The position numbers were made by a program, and so were the translations under genes. The notes beneath the pieces were generated by a model. The model was given only the letters and a program-made list of their open reading frames with translations. It did no database searches and was not told where the DNA came from. Of a stretch of 64,000 bases of DNA, positions 42,091-50,505 are shown one piece after another; the first letter of the stretch is position 1; each line of letters begins with the position of its first letter. The DNA comes from Streptomyces sp. NBC_00258 (GTDB lineage Bacteria > Actinomycetota > Actinomycetes > Streptomycetales > Streptomycetaceae): the NCBI RefSeq assembly GCF_036182465.1, contig NZ_CP108081.1, positions 3,348,001 to 3,412,000 of the forward strand, read 5' to 3'.

Positions 42091-42950
42091 CCCTTGATCC
42101 CGGAGTTCGCCATGCCCTCGACCAGGAACCGCTGGAAGGCGAGGAAGAACAGGACGATCGGGAGGAGGGCGATCACCGACATGGCGAACATCGGGCCGAA
42201 CGCGGACTGGCTGGACGCGTCCACGAACGACCTGAGCGCCAGCGTGAGCGTGAACTTCTCCGGCGAGAAGAGGTAGATCAGCTGGGTGAAGAAGTCGTTC
42301 CAGGTCCAGATGAAGGTGAAGATCGCCGTGGTGATGAGTGCCGGACGGGTGAGCGGGAGGATCACCAGGAAGAAGCTCCTGAACGGCCCGCACCCGTCGA
42401 TCCGCGCCGCCTCCTCCAGTTCGCGCGGCAGCCCTCGCATGAACTGCACGATGAGGAAGACGAAGAACGCCTCCGTGGCAAGGAACTTGGGCAGGATCAG
42501 CGGCCAGTAGGTGTTCACCATGCCGAGCTGGTTGAAGATGATGTACTGCGGGATCAGCACGGCGTGGTGCGGCAGCATGATCGTCGCGATCATGAACGCG
42601 AACAGCGGGCCGCGGAAGCGGAATCGCAGCCGGGCGAAGGCGTACGCGGCCAGCGAGCAGCTCAGTACGTTCCCGACGACCGCGCCGCCCGCGATGAACA
42701 GCGAGTTGCCGAGCAACTGCCACACGGAGACGTCGTTCACGCCGTCGAGGGCCGTCTTGTAGTTGGACCACTCCAGGCTGCTGGGCAGCAGGTCGAGGCT
42801 GGCGATGACCTCGTCGGCGGGCTTGAGCGAGGTCGCGAGCAGCCATGCCAGCGGGTACAGCATCACGAGCAGCGCGGCCAGACAGCCGAGGTGCAGGGCG
42901 ACGCGACGCCAGGCGACGGGCTTGCGTACGGCGACAGTTGAGGTGGTCAT
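42087..42950 (-). CDS. carbohydrate ABC transporter permease (MalG-like)
   Basis: The 287-residue inner-membrane permease starts at ATG 42950, overlapping the upstream gene by ATGA. It has six hydrophobic segments and the EAA loop EEAARIDGCGPFRSFFLVILPLTRPAL that contacts the ATPase. Features such as LATSLKPADEV near the N-terminus are typical of MalG-type (CUT1) sugar permeases. It works with the permease at 42947-43888 and the lipoprotein at 43885. No ATPase gene is present; in Streptomyces the shared MsiK-type ATPase usually serves such operons. Confidence 0.93.
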   Translation of the reverse strand: MTTSTVAVRKPVAWRRVALHLGCLAALLVMLYPLAWLLATSLKPADEVIASLDLLPSSLEWSNYKTALDGVNDVSVWQLLGNSLFIAGGAVVGNVLSCSLAAYAFARLRFRFRGPLFAFMIATIMLPHHAVLIPQYIIFNQLGMVNTYWPLILPKFLATEAFFVFLIVQFMRGLPRELEEAARIDGCGPFRSFFLVILPLTRPALITTAIFTFIWTWNDFFTQLIYLFSPEKFTLTLALRSFVDASSQSAFGPMFAMSVIALLPIVLFFLAFQRFLVEGMANSGIKG

Positions 42951-43888
42951 CGGTCCCCCTCGGACGCGTAGAAGACCCAGGATCGCGAGGTCCGGAACAG
43001 TACGGCGGTCACGGCTCCGATGACGAGGAGCAGTACCCAGGCCATCGCGGAGGCGTAGCCCATGTGGGAGGCGACGAAGCCGCGGTCGTAGAGGTAGAGC
43101 GTGTAGAAGAGCGTCGAGTCGGCGGGGCCGCCCTTGCCCGCGCTCACCGCGAACGCCGGGGTGAAGACCTGGAAGGCCTGGATGGTCTGGAGCACCAGGT
43201 TGAAGAAGATCACCGGGGAGAGCATGGGCACGGTGATGGACAGGAACTGGCGCCATCGGCTCGCTCCGTCCACGGACGCGGCCTCGTACAGCTCCGAGGG
43301 GATCTGCTGGAGTCCGGCGAGGAAGATGACCATGGGGGCGCCGAACTGCCACACCGTCAGCAGGGCGACGGCGAAGAGTGCCCAGCCCGGCCGGTTGACC
43401 CAGCCGCCCGTGCCCAGCAGGTTGTCGACCGTTCCGCCGTCGTTGAACACCGCCCGCCACACCAGGGCGATGGACATGGAGGCGCCGAGCAGGGAGGGGG
43501 CGTAGAAGGCCGAGCGGTAGAAGCCGCGGCCGCGCCGCATGGACTTGAGGGCGAGTGCGACGACCAGGGCGAGGCCGAGTTGGAGGGGCACGGCGATGAC
43601 GACGTACGTGAGTGTCGCGACGACCGAGCGCCAGTAGCGCGGGTCCTCGGTGAACATCTGCGTGTAGTTGCGCAGGCCCACCCATCGGGGCGGGTTGAAC
43701 AAGTCGTAGTCCGTGAAGGAGAGATAGAGCGAGACGGCCATCGGGAGCAGGGTCAGCACGGCGGCGCCGAGGACCCACGGGGAGAGGAACACCCAGGCGG
43801 CGCCCTCGCGTCGGCGCCTTCCGGGTCGCTTCGGTGGTGTGGAGGGCTTCCCTGCGCGGGCGGTGGCCGGTACTTCGGTGGTGGTCAT
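42947..43888 (-). CDS. carbohydrate ABC transporter permease (MalF-like)
   Basis: The 313-residue permease from ATG 43888 has a basic N-terminal tail (RPGRRRREGAAWVFLSPW) and six hydrophobic segments. The EAA loop reads LYEAASVDGASRWRQFLSITVPMLSPV. NYTQMFTEDPRYWRSVVATLTYV is typical of MalF-type CUT1 subunits. It is coupled to both neighbours by ATGA overlaps. The substrate is probably an oligosaccharide or plant-derived sugar; this is by family only. Confidence 0.93.
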   Translation of the reverse strand: MTTTEVPATARAGKPSTPPKRPGRRRREGAAWVFLSPWVLGAAVLTLLPMAVSLYLSFTDYDLFNPPRWVGLRNYTQMFTEDPRYWRSVVATLTYVVIAVPLQLGLALVVALALKSMRRGRGFYRSAFYAPSLLGASMSIALVWRAVFNDGGTVDNLLGTGGWVNRPGWALFAVALLTVWQFGAPMVIFLAGLQQIPSELYEAASVDGASRWRQFLSITVPMLSPVIFFNLVLQTIQAFQVFTPAFAVSAGKGGPADSTLFYTLYLYDRGFVASHMGYASAMAWVLLLVIGAVTAVLFRTSRSWVFYASEGDR

Positions 43889-45213
43889 GACCTCAGCTCC
43901 GCCTTCGCCTCGGTGACGTAGTCCTCGGCCGCCTCGCGGGGCGACATCTGCTCGTAGGACACCTGGTCGTAGTCCCGCTGGAAGGTGGTCTGCAGGGCAC
44001 TGTCGCCCGAAGGCGGCGCCTGCGGCGGGGAGTTGAGGGTTCCGTCCACGGAGGCCTGGTAGTCGGCGACCGTCTTGTCGAAGTCCTTCAGCTCGGGGGC
44101 CAGCGTCGTACGGATCGACTCGTTGACCGGGATGCCACGGGTCGCGCCCAGGATCTTCGCCGCGTCCCGGTCGTTCAGCATGAAGTCGATGAGCCTGGCC
44201 GACTCCTCGGGATGGCCCGAGTCGGCCGCGACGCCCATGAACATCGACGGCTTGAAGTACTGGCCGGGGGTGCCGTCCTCGCCCGAGGGCATCGGCGCGA
44301 GCGTCACGCCCGTCGGGACGAGAGCCACGTATCCGCTCGACGGGGCGTCCCAGTTGAAGTCGGAGACGGACTTGCCGCGGCCGAGCGGGGTGTTCTCGAC
44401 CGCGCCGTCGAGCTGGGTGGTCTGCTCGGCGGGCGACACCGCGCCCTCCCGGCGGAGCTTGTCGGTGAAGGTCCACCAGCGGGTCAAGTCATCCGCGGTG
44501 AAGCCAAGTTCGCGGTCCTTGGTGTAGAGCGACCTGCCCTGGCCGCGCAGCCACACCTCGAAGGCGTCCTCGCTCTGGCCCGGGTCGGTGGCGCCGGGCT
44601 TCCCGGTCTTCTCGGCGAGGGCGCGCATGGCGTCGGCCCAGTCGCTCCAGGTCCAGCCCTTCCGCGGCTTCTCGACGCCGGACGACTCCCACGCCTTGGT
44701 GTCGTACACGACCGTCTCCGTGCCGCGGGCCTGCGGGAGCGCGTACTGCTTGCCGTCCACGACCCCGGTGGCGAGCAGGCCGCGGTCGAACTCCTCGGTC
44801 CGTACGGCCTGTTGCTTCCCCAGGTCGAGGAGGACGCCGCCGGACGCGTACTGGTCGATCATGCGGTAGTCGAGCTGCATCACGTCCGGGGCGTCGCCGC
44901 CGGCCGCCTGGGTGGCGAGCTTCTGCTTGTAGGCGTCGTATCCGGAGAAGGAGGTCTGGACAACGATGTCCGGGAACTTCTTCTCGAAGAGGTCGATGGC
45001 CTCCTGGGTTCGGGCCGCTCTGTCCGGGTTGCCCCACCAGGTGTAGCGCAGGACGACGTTGCCGCCCGCGCTGCTCGACCCGCCCGTGTCGGAGCAGCCG
45101 GTGAGTGCCGTTGCCGCCGCGCAGAGCGCGAGGGCCGCGGTCGTCGTGCGAGACGGCCGGGGCTTGGCGGTCCTGCGGAACGGCCAGGACTTCCTTGTCC
45201 TGTTTCCGGGCAT
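43885..45213 (-). CDS. extracellular sugar-binding lipoprotein of an ABC transporter
   Basis: The 442-residue protein has a type II signal peptide with lipobox LTGC and the lipidated Cys at residue 40. The mature part is a CUT1 solute-binding protein: VVLRYTWWGNPDRAARTQEAIDLFEKKFPDI, GGDAPDVMQLD, FTADDLTRWWTF and GATRGIPVNESIR. It would capture a sugar outside the membrane and hand it to the two permeases. It leads the operon and is divergent from an oxidoreductase gene, with a LacI-type operator in between. Confidence 0.94.
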   Translation of the reverse strand: MPGNRTRKSWPFRRTAKPRPSRTTTAALALCAAATALTGCSDTGGSSSAGGNVVLRYTWWGNPDRAARTQEAIDLFEKKFPDIVVQTSFSGYDAYKQKLATQAAGGDAPDVMQLDYRMIDQYASGGVLLDLGKQQAVRTEEFDRGLLATGVVDGKQYALPQARGTETVVYDTKAWESSGVEKPRKGWTWSDWADAMRALAEKTGKPGATDPGQSEDAFEVWLRGQGRSLYTKDRELGFTADDLTRWWTFTDKLRREGAVSPAEQTTQLDGAVENTPLGRGKSVSDFNWDAPSSGYVALVPTGVTLAPMPSGEDGTPGQYFKPSMFMGVAADSGHPEESARLIDFMLNDRDAAKILGATRGIPVNESIRTTLAPELKDFDKTVADYQASVDGTLNSPPQAPPSGDSALQTTFQRDYDQVSYEQMSPREAAEDYVTEAKAELRS

Positions 45214-45235
45214 GAGTGGGTCACCTCATTCGCTA

Positions 45236-45247
45236 GAAAGCGCTTCC
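45236..45247. promoter_or_regulatory. LacI-family operator between the sugar operon and oxidoreductase
   Basis: GAAAGCGCTTCC contains the 8-bp palindrome AAGCGCTT (45238-45245), the central core of many LacI/GalR-family sites in Streptomyces. It lies 23 bp upstream of the binding-protein start and 32 bp before the oxidoreductase start, so one repressor could control both. No LacI gene is adjacent. Confidence 0.6.
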
Positions 45248-45278
45248 ACCCCCCGGTACGACCCTAGGGAAGGTCCTG

Positions 45279-46694
45279 ATGTCAGAACAAGACCCGTGCA
45301 TCGCATCCGCCACATCCGTCTCGTCGGCCGCGCCCGTCGCGCCTGTCGGGGCCGTCGGGGGAAAGCGTCGTCGTTGTGCCGTGGTGGGGCTGGGTGCGCG
45401 TGCGCGGATGTTCACCGAGGCGCTGACCGGGCCGTACGCGGACCGGATCGAATTGGTGGGCTTCTGTGACGTCAACGCCCGTCGTATGGCCGTCCACAAC
45501 GGGTGGATCGCGGCCGATCATCCTGGGCGGGGGGCCGTGCCTGCTTACGCCGCCGAGGACTTCGAGGTCATGTTGCGGCGCGAGCGGGTGGATCTTGTTG
45601 TTGTGTGCAGTGTCGACCGCACCCATGACGACTACATCGTGCGAGCGCTGGAAGCGGGGTGCGACGTCGTCACGGAGAAGCCGATGACCACGGACGCCGA
45701 CAAGGCCCGCCGCATTCTCGATGCTCGGCGGCGGACCGGGGGTGACGTGCGGGTCGCCTTCAACTACCGCTACAACCCGGTGCATTCGGCTGTACGGGAA
45801 CTCATCGCGGCCGGGGAGATCGGCGAGGTCGGGTCGGTGCACTTCGAGTGGCTGCTCGATCTGCGGCACGGTGCGGACTACTTCCGGCGGTGGCACCGGG
45901 ACAAGGCCAACTCCGGTGGGCTGATGGTCCACAAGGCCACGCATCACTTCGATCTGGTCAACTGGTGGTTGGGCACGGAGCCGGAGACCGTGTTCGCGCA
46001 GGGCGGGCTGTTCTTCTACGGCGAGGAGGCCGGGCGGCGGCGGGGGCTTGCTCGGCCCTATGCCCGGGCTCACGGGGCCGCTGCGGCGGAGGGGGATCCG
46101 TTCGCGGTGCGGCTTGCGGACTCCGAGGTGCTGCGTGCGCTCTATCTGGAGGCGGAGGCTGAGGACGGGTATCACCGCGACCAGAACGTGTTCGGGCCCG
46201 GGGTCAGCATCGAGGACGACATGGCCGTGCTTGTGCGGTATGCGTCCGGGGCCTCGTTGACGTATCACTTGACCGCCTACTCCCCCTGGGAGGGGTATCG
46301 CGTCGCCTTCAACGGGAGCGAAGGGCGGCTGGAGCTGTTGGTGGAGGAGTCGACGTGGACTCGGTCCGCGGTGCGGGCCGACGGGGCGAGTCCTGTCATG
46401 CACGGGGCGGCTGTCGGGGATGAGGCCGGGCGTACGGAGTTGTTGCTGCGGCGGTTCTGGGAGCCGGCTCGTGAGGTGAAGGTCGGGGGCGGGGTGGGTG
46501 CCGCTGAGGGTGGACATGGGGGTGGAGATGTGCGGATGCTGGCCGATCTGTTCGGCCCTCGGTCCGGCGGGGATGCCCTGGGGCGGGCTGCCGACGCGGT
46601 TGACGGGGCGAGGTCGTTGGTCACCGGGCTGGCCGCCAACGAGTCGTTCGAGACCGGGTTGCCCGTGCGGGTGCGGGATCTGTTGGACGTCTGA
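45279..46694 (+). CDS. Gfo/Idh/MocA-family oxidoreductase
   Basis: The 471-residue protein from ATG 45279 has GGGAAGG 6 nt upstream. A Rossmann fold opens with CAVVGLGARARMFTEAL. The family motif EKPMTTDADKA provides the catalytic Lys, and the metal/substrate segment reads HKATHHFDLVNWW. The family oxidises or reduces sugars and polyols with NAD(P). It faces a sugar ABC operon and probably acts on the imported sugar. Codon choice is a little looser than in neighbouring genes, with more T at third positions. Confidence 0.9.
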   Translation: MSEQDPCIASATSVSSAAPVAPVGAVGGKRRRCAVVGLGARARMFTEALTGPYADRIELVGFCDVNARRMAVHNGWIAADHPGRGAVPAYAAEDFEVMLRRERVDLVVVCSVDRTHDDYIVRALEAGCDVVTEKPMTTDADKARRILDARRRTGGDVRVAFNYRYNPVHSAVRELIAAGEIGEVGSVHFEWLLDLRHGADYFRRWHRDKANSGGLMVHKATHHFDLVNWWLGTEPETVFAQGGLFFYGEEAGRRRGLARPYARAHGAAAAEGDPFAVRLADSEVLRALYLEAEAEDGYHRDQNVFGPGVSIEDDMAVLVRYASGASLTYHLTAYSPWEGYRVAFNGSEGRLELLVEESTWTRSAVRADGASPVMHGAAVGDEAGRTELLLRRFWEPAREVKVGGGVGAAEGGHGGGDVRMLADLFGPRSGGDALGRAADAVDGARSLVTGLAANESFETGLPVRVRDLLDV

Positions 46695-46719
46695 CGTCGT
46701 CGGCAGGCCGCGGGCTGCC

Positions 46720-47154
46720 TCACCAAGTGACGTGCAGGTTCTCGGGTGAGCGGTGGATCAGGGTCGGGCGCATCGTGACCGGGTGGTCGTCGGTGAGGCG
46801 GAGGGTGGGGAAGCGGGTCGTCAACTGCTACAGGGTCAGGCGGAGTTGCTCTCTCGCCAGTTGGGATCCTGGGCAGGTGTGCACCCCCAGGCCGAATGCC
46901 AGGTGCCGGCCCGGGGTGCGGGTGATGTCGAACCGCGAGGACGGCGGGGCCGGCATCACGTCCGGGCGCAGCGCGTTCGCCGAGGAGAAGTCGTCCGGGC
47001 GGCGGAGGATCTCCCTGACGTCCTCGTCTCTGGCCGCCAGCCAGGCGTCGAGTTCCGGGATGAACGTCAGGCCTTTGGCCCTTCTCGCGCGCTCGTAGTG
47101 GGGGTACGGGTCTCGTTGCAACTCGTCGAGTCTGCTGTGCGGTTCACCGTCCAC
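46720..47154 (-). pseudogene. cytochrome P450 pseudogene with internal deletion and amber stop
   Basis: From ATG 47154 the frame gives a P450 N-terminus: LDELQRDPYPHYERARRAKG, then DEDVREILRRPDDFSSANAL. After PAPPSSRFDITRTPG it jumps straight to the haem-binding loop HLAFGLGVHTCPGSQLARE. About 250 central residues, including the I helix and ExxR region, are missing. A TAG at 46828-46830 then interrupts the frame, which continues with QLTTRFPTLRL and MRPTLIHRSPENLHVTW to a natural stop at 46720. The Cys ligand survives but the enzyme cannot be active. A foldback element lies 60 bp upstream of its start. Confidence 0.8.
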
Positions 47155-47213
47155 GGGGTCATGGTGCCGGACGCGTTCGGGGGCGGCTAGGGCGCTTCCG
47201 GGCCGGTGTGGGT

Positions 47214-47339
47214 GGGGCGGGGCCGTGCCGGTATGTCACGTTCGCGACTGCCGGGCGTACGGCCCTGAGTCCTATTGGTGGGCGTTTCCAGCGGGAGCCG
47301 TACGTCGCGAACGTTGACATACCGGCACGGCCCCGCCCC
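47214..47339. mobile_element. 126-bp foldback (MITE-like) element with 35-bp terminal inverted repeats
   Basis: The left end 47214-47248 (GGGGCGGGGCCGTGCCGGTA, then TGTCACGTTCGCGAC) matches the reverse complement of 47304-47339 except for one inserted base. A shorter inner pair (GTACGGC at 47257-47263, GCCGTAC at 47297-47303) extends the fold. Both ends are flanked by GGGT (47210-47213 and 47340-47343), a possible 4-bp target duplication. No coding capacity remains. It lies between the P450 pseudogene and an SRPBCC gene. A transposed miniature element fits best, but a regulatory hairpin is possible. Confidence 0.55.
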
Positions 47340-47392
47340 GGGTGCGTCGGCGGGTGCGGGGGACTTGGGTGGTTTTTGCCTACGATCTTGGC

Positions 47393-47833
47393 GTGGCTCT
47401 CTTTGTTGTGCGGCGGGACAGCGTGGTGGGTGTCGGTGAGGCTTGGCGGCGGCTCACTGCGTGGGAGAGGCATGCGGATGTGGTGCCCCTGACCCGGATC
47501 ACTGTTGCCGCGAGGGCGGGGGGTGGCGTGGGCACCATGTTCGTGGCCCGGACCGGGGTCGGGGTACTTGCGTTTGATGACCCCATGGAGGTTGTCGTGT
47601 GGCGGCCGCCTGTGGGAGGGCGGGCCGGGGTCTGTCGGCTCGTCAAGCGGGGGGCTTTTGTAACTGGGTGGGCCGAGATTGAGGTGCGTTCGGGGGTGGG
47701 CGGTGGTTCGCGGGTCGTGTGGCGAGAGGAGTTGAGGGTGTGGGGGGTGTCCCGGGTTTTTGATTCCTTGGTGGGGTGGGTGGCTCGGTGGGTGTTCGGG
47801 CGGGTTGTGCGTCGGCTGTTGGTGCGGCCCTGA
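47393..47833 (+). CDS. SRPBCC (START-like) family protein
   Basis: The 146-residue protein most likely starts at GTG 47393 (ALFVVRRDSVVGVGEAWRRLTAWERHADVVPLTRI). That opening and the following alternation of strands (VVVWRPPVGGRAGVCRLVKRG, GWAEIEVRSG) are typical of small SRPBCC or polyketide-cyclase-like proteins, which bind hydrophobic ligands. TACGAT lies 6 nt before the GTG and no ribosome site is visible, so the message may be leaderless. The coding strand is unusually rich in G and T. The function is unknown. Confidence 0.7.
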   Translation: MALFVVRRDSVVGVGEAWRRLTAWERHADVVPLTRITVAARAGGGVGTMFVARTGVGVLAFDDPMEVVVWRPPVGGRAGVCRLVKRGAFVTGWAEIEVRSGVGGGSRVVWREELRVWGVSRVFDSLVGWVARWVFGRVVRRLLVRP

Positions 47834-47892
47834 CGGGGTGTGGGGCGTCCTCCACATGTCCGGCTGACGGTCCGTGGTGGGATGGCTGACGG

Positions 47893-48432
47893 TCAGGGAT
47901 GGGATGGAGGTCGCGGCTGGAGGTTCTCGGGCAGCTCCGTGTACTTCATGTACGCCTCCCGGCTGTCCGAGACGAAGGGCCACTGCCACAGCCTCTGTCG
48001 CAGCTCGGCCTCGGGCAGCCAGTCGTGCCACGCGATCTCCGACGGGTCCGGCGTGATGTCCCCGTCGACCTCATCGATGACGGCCTCGTGCAACCCGAGC
48101 CAGTACGGGCTGATCTCTCCCCGACAGAGGTACTTGAAGGCGAAGCGGACCGTGGCCCTGATTCCGAGTTCCTCCTTCAGCTCCCGGGTCGCGGCCTCCT
48201 CGTAGGACTCCCCCGCTTCGACGGCTCCGCCCAGCAGCCAGTTGTACTGGCCGGGGAAGCGTGTGACGTGCTCCGGCCTGCGGTGCACGAGTATGCGTCC
48301 CCCTGGGTCGCGGCATACGACCGTGGCCACCCGGTGCAGCCAGCCGCGGCGGACGGCTTCGCCCCGGTCGACGATGTCGAGTACCCGGTCGTGCTCGTCG
48401 ACGCGTTCCACCTGCTCGCCCGTGAGAGTCAT
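47893..48432 (-). CDS. NUDIX hydrolase
   Basis: The 179-residue protein from ATG 48432 contains a complete Nudix box at residues 69-91 (GAVEAGE, then REL-KEELGI), which binds Mg and cleaves nucleoside diphosphate-linked bonds. The N-terminus, VDEHDRVLDIVDRGEAVRRGWLHRVATVV, is like isopentenyl-diphosphate isomerase and related NUDIX proteins of actinobacteria. The substrate cannot be assigned. It is divergent from the TOPRIM gene with 61 bp between starts. Confidence 0.9.
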   Translation of the reverse strand: MTLTGEQVERVDEHDRVLDIVDRGEAVRRGWLHRVATVVCRDPGGRILVHRRPEHVTRFPGQYNWLLGGAVEAGESYEEAATRELKEELGIRATVRFAFKYLCRGEISPYWLGLHEAVIDEVDGDITPDPSEIAWHDWLPEAELRQRLWQWPFVSDSREAYMKYTELPENLQPRPPSHP

Positions 48433-48493
48433 GGAGCCCACCCTGCCAAAAGTCTGTGGAGTGCGGCCGAGCGGACTTGCGAGACTGGGATCC

Positions 48494-49153
48494 ATGAGCG
48501 ACATGGAGAGATTCCGTCGGGCCGTTGTCGAGTGGGCGGCCGGTGGAGTGGGGGCGTCGGCGGCCGGTGAGAGCGCGCGGGAGCTGGCGGTCGGGGTCGG
48601 GCTGCGTACGGTCGTGCTCGTCGAGGGGGGCAGCGATCAGGTCGCGGTCGAGGTGCTGGCCACGCGGCGTGGCCGGGATCTGGATGCCGAGGGTGTGTCG
48701 GTCGTGCCGCTCGGGGGTGCGACCAGTGTCAGCAGGTTCGTGGATCTGTGCGGGCCTCAGGGGCTCGGCGTGCGGCTGGCCGGCCTGTGCGATGTCGGGG
48801 AGGAGCGCTTCTTCCGGCGGGCGCTGGAGCGGGCCGGGCTCGGCTCCGACATCCCGCCGGAGGGGCTGGAACCACTTGGTTTCTACGTGTGCGACATGGA
48901 CCTGGAGGACGAGTTGATCCGGGCTCTGGGCGCCGAGGTCGTGCAGCAAGTCGTGGTGGAACAGGGCGAGTCGAGGCCGTTCCGCACCTTCCGGAACCAG
49001 CCCGCCCAGCGGGAGCGGACCGTGGAGCAGCAGTTGCGGAGGTTCTTGGGCACGCACAGTGGCCGCAAGGCACAGTACGCGCGCGGGATGGTCGAGAGTC
49101 TGGATCTGGAGCGGACGCCTCGGCCGTTGGAGCGGCTTCTCGCCCACGTCTGA
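48494..49153 (+). CDS. standalone TOPRIM-domain protein
   Basis: The 219-residue protein from ATG 48494 has a TOPRIM-like arrangement: LRTVVLVEGGSDQVAVEVLA with Glu44, a middle LGGATSVSRFVDL, LRLAGLCDVGEE-type strand (written LAGLCDVGEE) with Asp100, and a second acidic motif YVCDMDLEDELIRALG at 131-146. OLD-family nucleases carry this kind of TOPRIM domain, but here no ATPase domain is attached. The C-terminal quarter is basic and could bind nucleic acid. The closest label is a putative ATP-dependent endonuclease-like protein; the function is not known. Confidence 0.65.
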   Translation: MSDMERFRRAVVEWAAGGVGASAAGESARELAVGVGLRTVVLVEGGSDQVAVEVLATRRGRDLDAEGVSVVPLGGATSVSRFVDLCGPQGLGVRLAGLCDVGEERFFRRALERAGLGSDIPPEGLEPLGFYVCDMDLEDELIRALGAEVVQQVVVEQGESRPFRTFRNQPAQRERTVEQQLRRFLGTHSGRKAQYARGMVESLDLERTPRPLERLLAHV

Positions 49154-49204
49154 CTCTCGCCCCCTCCTGAGGACGCGTCTCGCCCCGGGGCGGGTGCGCC
49201 TGTG

Positions 49205-50362
49205 TCAGGCCACCGAACCTATTCGTGCGGTGGGCCTCAGTGTCGACGACATGTCGTGGTGGATGGGGGTGTGGGCGCCGGTGAGTGAGACTCCGGTGCC
49301 GCCTCGCCTGTTGGCGACGATCTCCGCGGCTATGGAGAGGGCCGTCTCCTCGGGCGTGCGGGCTCCCAGGTCGAGCCCGATCGGGGAGCGCAGGCGGGCC
49401 AACTCCAGTTCGGTTACGCCGACTTCGCGGAGACGTTCGTTGCGGTCCAGGTGGGTGCGGCGGGAGCCCATCGCTCCGACGTACGCCACGGGGAGGCGGA
49501 GCGCGAGCCGGAGGAGGGGTACGTCGAACTTGGCGTCGTGGGTCAGGACACAGAGGACCGTGCGGGCATCGACGTGCGTGCGCTCCAGGTAGCGGTGTGG
49601 CCAGTCGACCACGATCTCGTCGGCCTCCGGGAAGCGGGCCGATGTCGCGAAGACCGGGCGGGCGTCGCACACCGTGACGCGGTAGTTCAGGAACTTGCCG
49701 ATACGGACCAGGGCGGAGGCGAAGTCGATCGCTCCGAAAACGATCATCCTGGGTGGCGGGACCGATGATTCGATGAGGAGTGTGAGGGGTGCTCCGCAGC
49801 GAGAGCCCTGCTCTCCGATCTCCAGGGTGCCTGTGCGGCCCGCGTCCAGGAAGGCGCGCGCCTCGTCCACGGCCGTCCGGTCCAGTTCCGGGTGGGCGCC
49901 GAATCCGCCCTCGTACGAGCCGTCCGGGCGGACCAGCAGGGCGCGGCCCAGGAGTTCCGGAGGTCCGGATGCGATACGCACCACTGCCGCCGCCTCCCCG
50001 CGCGTGGCGGTGGCGAGGGCCTGAGTGAAGATCTCCCGGTCGGAGTCCTCGGCGCGTACCGGCGTGACCAGGATGTCGATGATGCCGCCGCAGGTCAGGC
50101 CCACGGCGAACGCGTCGTCGTCGCTGTAGCCGAAGCGTTCCAGGACCGGCTTCCCGTCCGCCAACGCCTGTTGGCACAGCTCGTACACCGCGCCCTCCAC
50201 ACAGCCGCCGGAGACCGAGCCGATCGCCGTGCCGTCGGCGTCCACCGCGAGGGCGGCGCCGGGCTGACGAGGAGCGCTGCCGCCGACGGCCACCACGGTG
50301 GCCACGGCGAAGTCGCGTCCCTGCTCGACCCACCGGTGCAGCTCTTCGGCGATGTCCAGCAT
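49205..50362 (-). CDS. xdhC: XdhC/CoxF-family xanthine dehydrogenase maturation protein
   Basis: The 385-residue protein from ATG 50362 has AGGAG 8-12 nt upstream. XdhC proteins bind the molybdenum cofactor, help add its sulfido ligand and pass it to xanthine dehydrogenase. Family features are VVAVGGSAPRQPGAALAV near residue 25, SVSGGCVEGAVYELC, and a C-terminal Rossmann part (RMIVFGAIDFASALVRIGKFLNYRVTVCDARPVFAT, then VAYVGAMGSRRTH). It is the last gene of the xdh locus. A hairpin repeat separates it from the permease gene. Confidence 0.92.
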   Translation of the reverse strand: MLDIAEELHRWVEQGRDFAVATVVAVGGSAPRQPGAALAVDADGTAIGSVSGGCVEGAVYELCQQALADGKPVLERFGYSDDDAFAVGLTCGGIIDILVTPVRAEDSDREIFTQALATATRGEAAAVVRIASGPPELLGRALLVRPDGSYEGGFGAHPELDRTAVDEARAFLDAGRTGTLEIGEQGSRCGAPLTLLIESSVPPPRMIVFGAIDFASALVRIGKFLNYRVTVCDARPVFATSARFPEADEIVVDWPHRYLERTHVDARTVLCVLTHDAKFDVPLLRLALRLPVAYVGAMGSRRTHLDRNERLREVGVTELELARLRSPIGLDLGARTPEETALSIAAEIVANRRGGTGVSLTGAHTPIHHDMSSTLRPTARIGSVA

Positions 50363-50410
50363 CTCTCGTTCTCCTAACGGTGGTTGGGGTGGCTCGTCGG
50401 TCGGGTCGGC

Positions 50411-50470
50411 CCCGCGCCCCGAAAGGGGCGCGGGGAGCTGCGCGACCAGCCACGACGGACCCGCGGACGA
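50411..50470. repeat. Streptomyces-type intergenic hairpin repeat, copy 2 (GAAA loop)
   Basis: CCCGCGCCCC (50411-50420) pairs with GGGGCGCGGG (50425-50434) around a GAAA tetraloop, a 10-bp perfect stem. The tail GGGGAGCTGCGCGACCAGCC follows, close to the tail of copy 1 at 4808. It lies between the purine permease and xdhC on the minus strand, where it could lower read-through. Confidence 0.75.
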
Positions 50471-50505
50471 AGCACCCCCAACCAGCGGAGCGCCTCGCGG
50501 AGCGC

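Noticed and set aside
42087..45213. Complete ABC importer with its own ATPase
   Set aside because: No nucleotide-binding subunit is encoded in the operon or nearby; the final gene is a DUF624 membrane protein.
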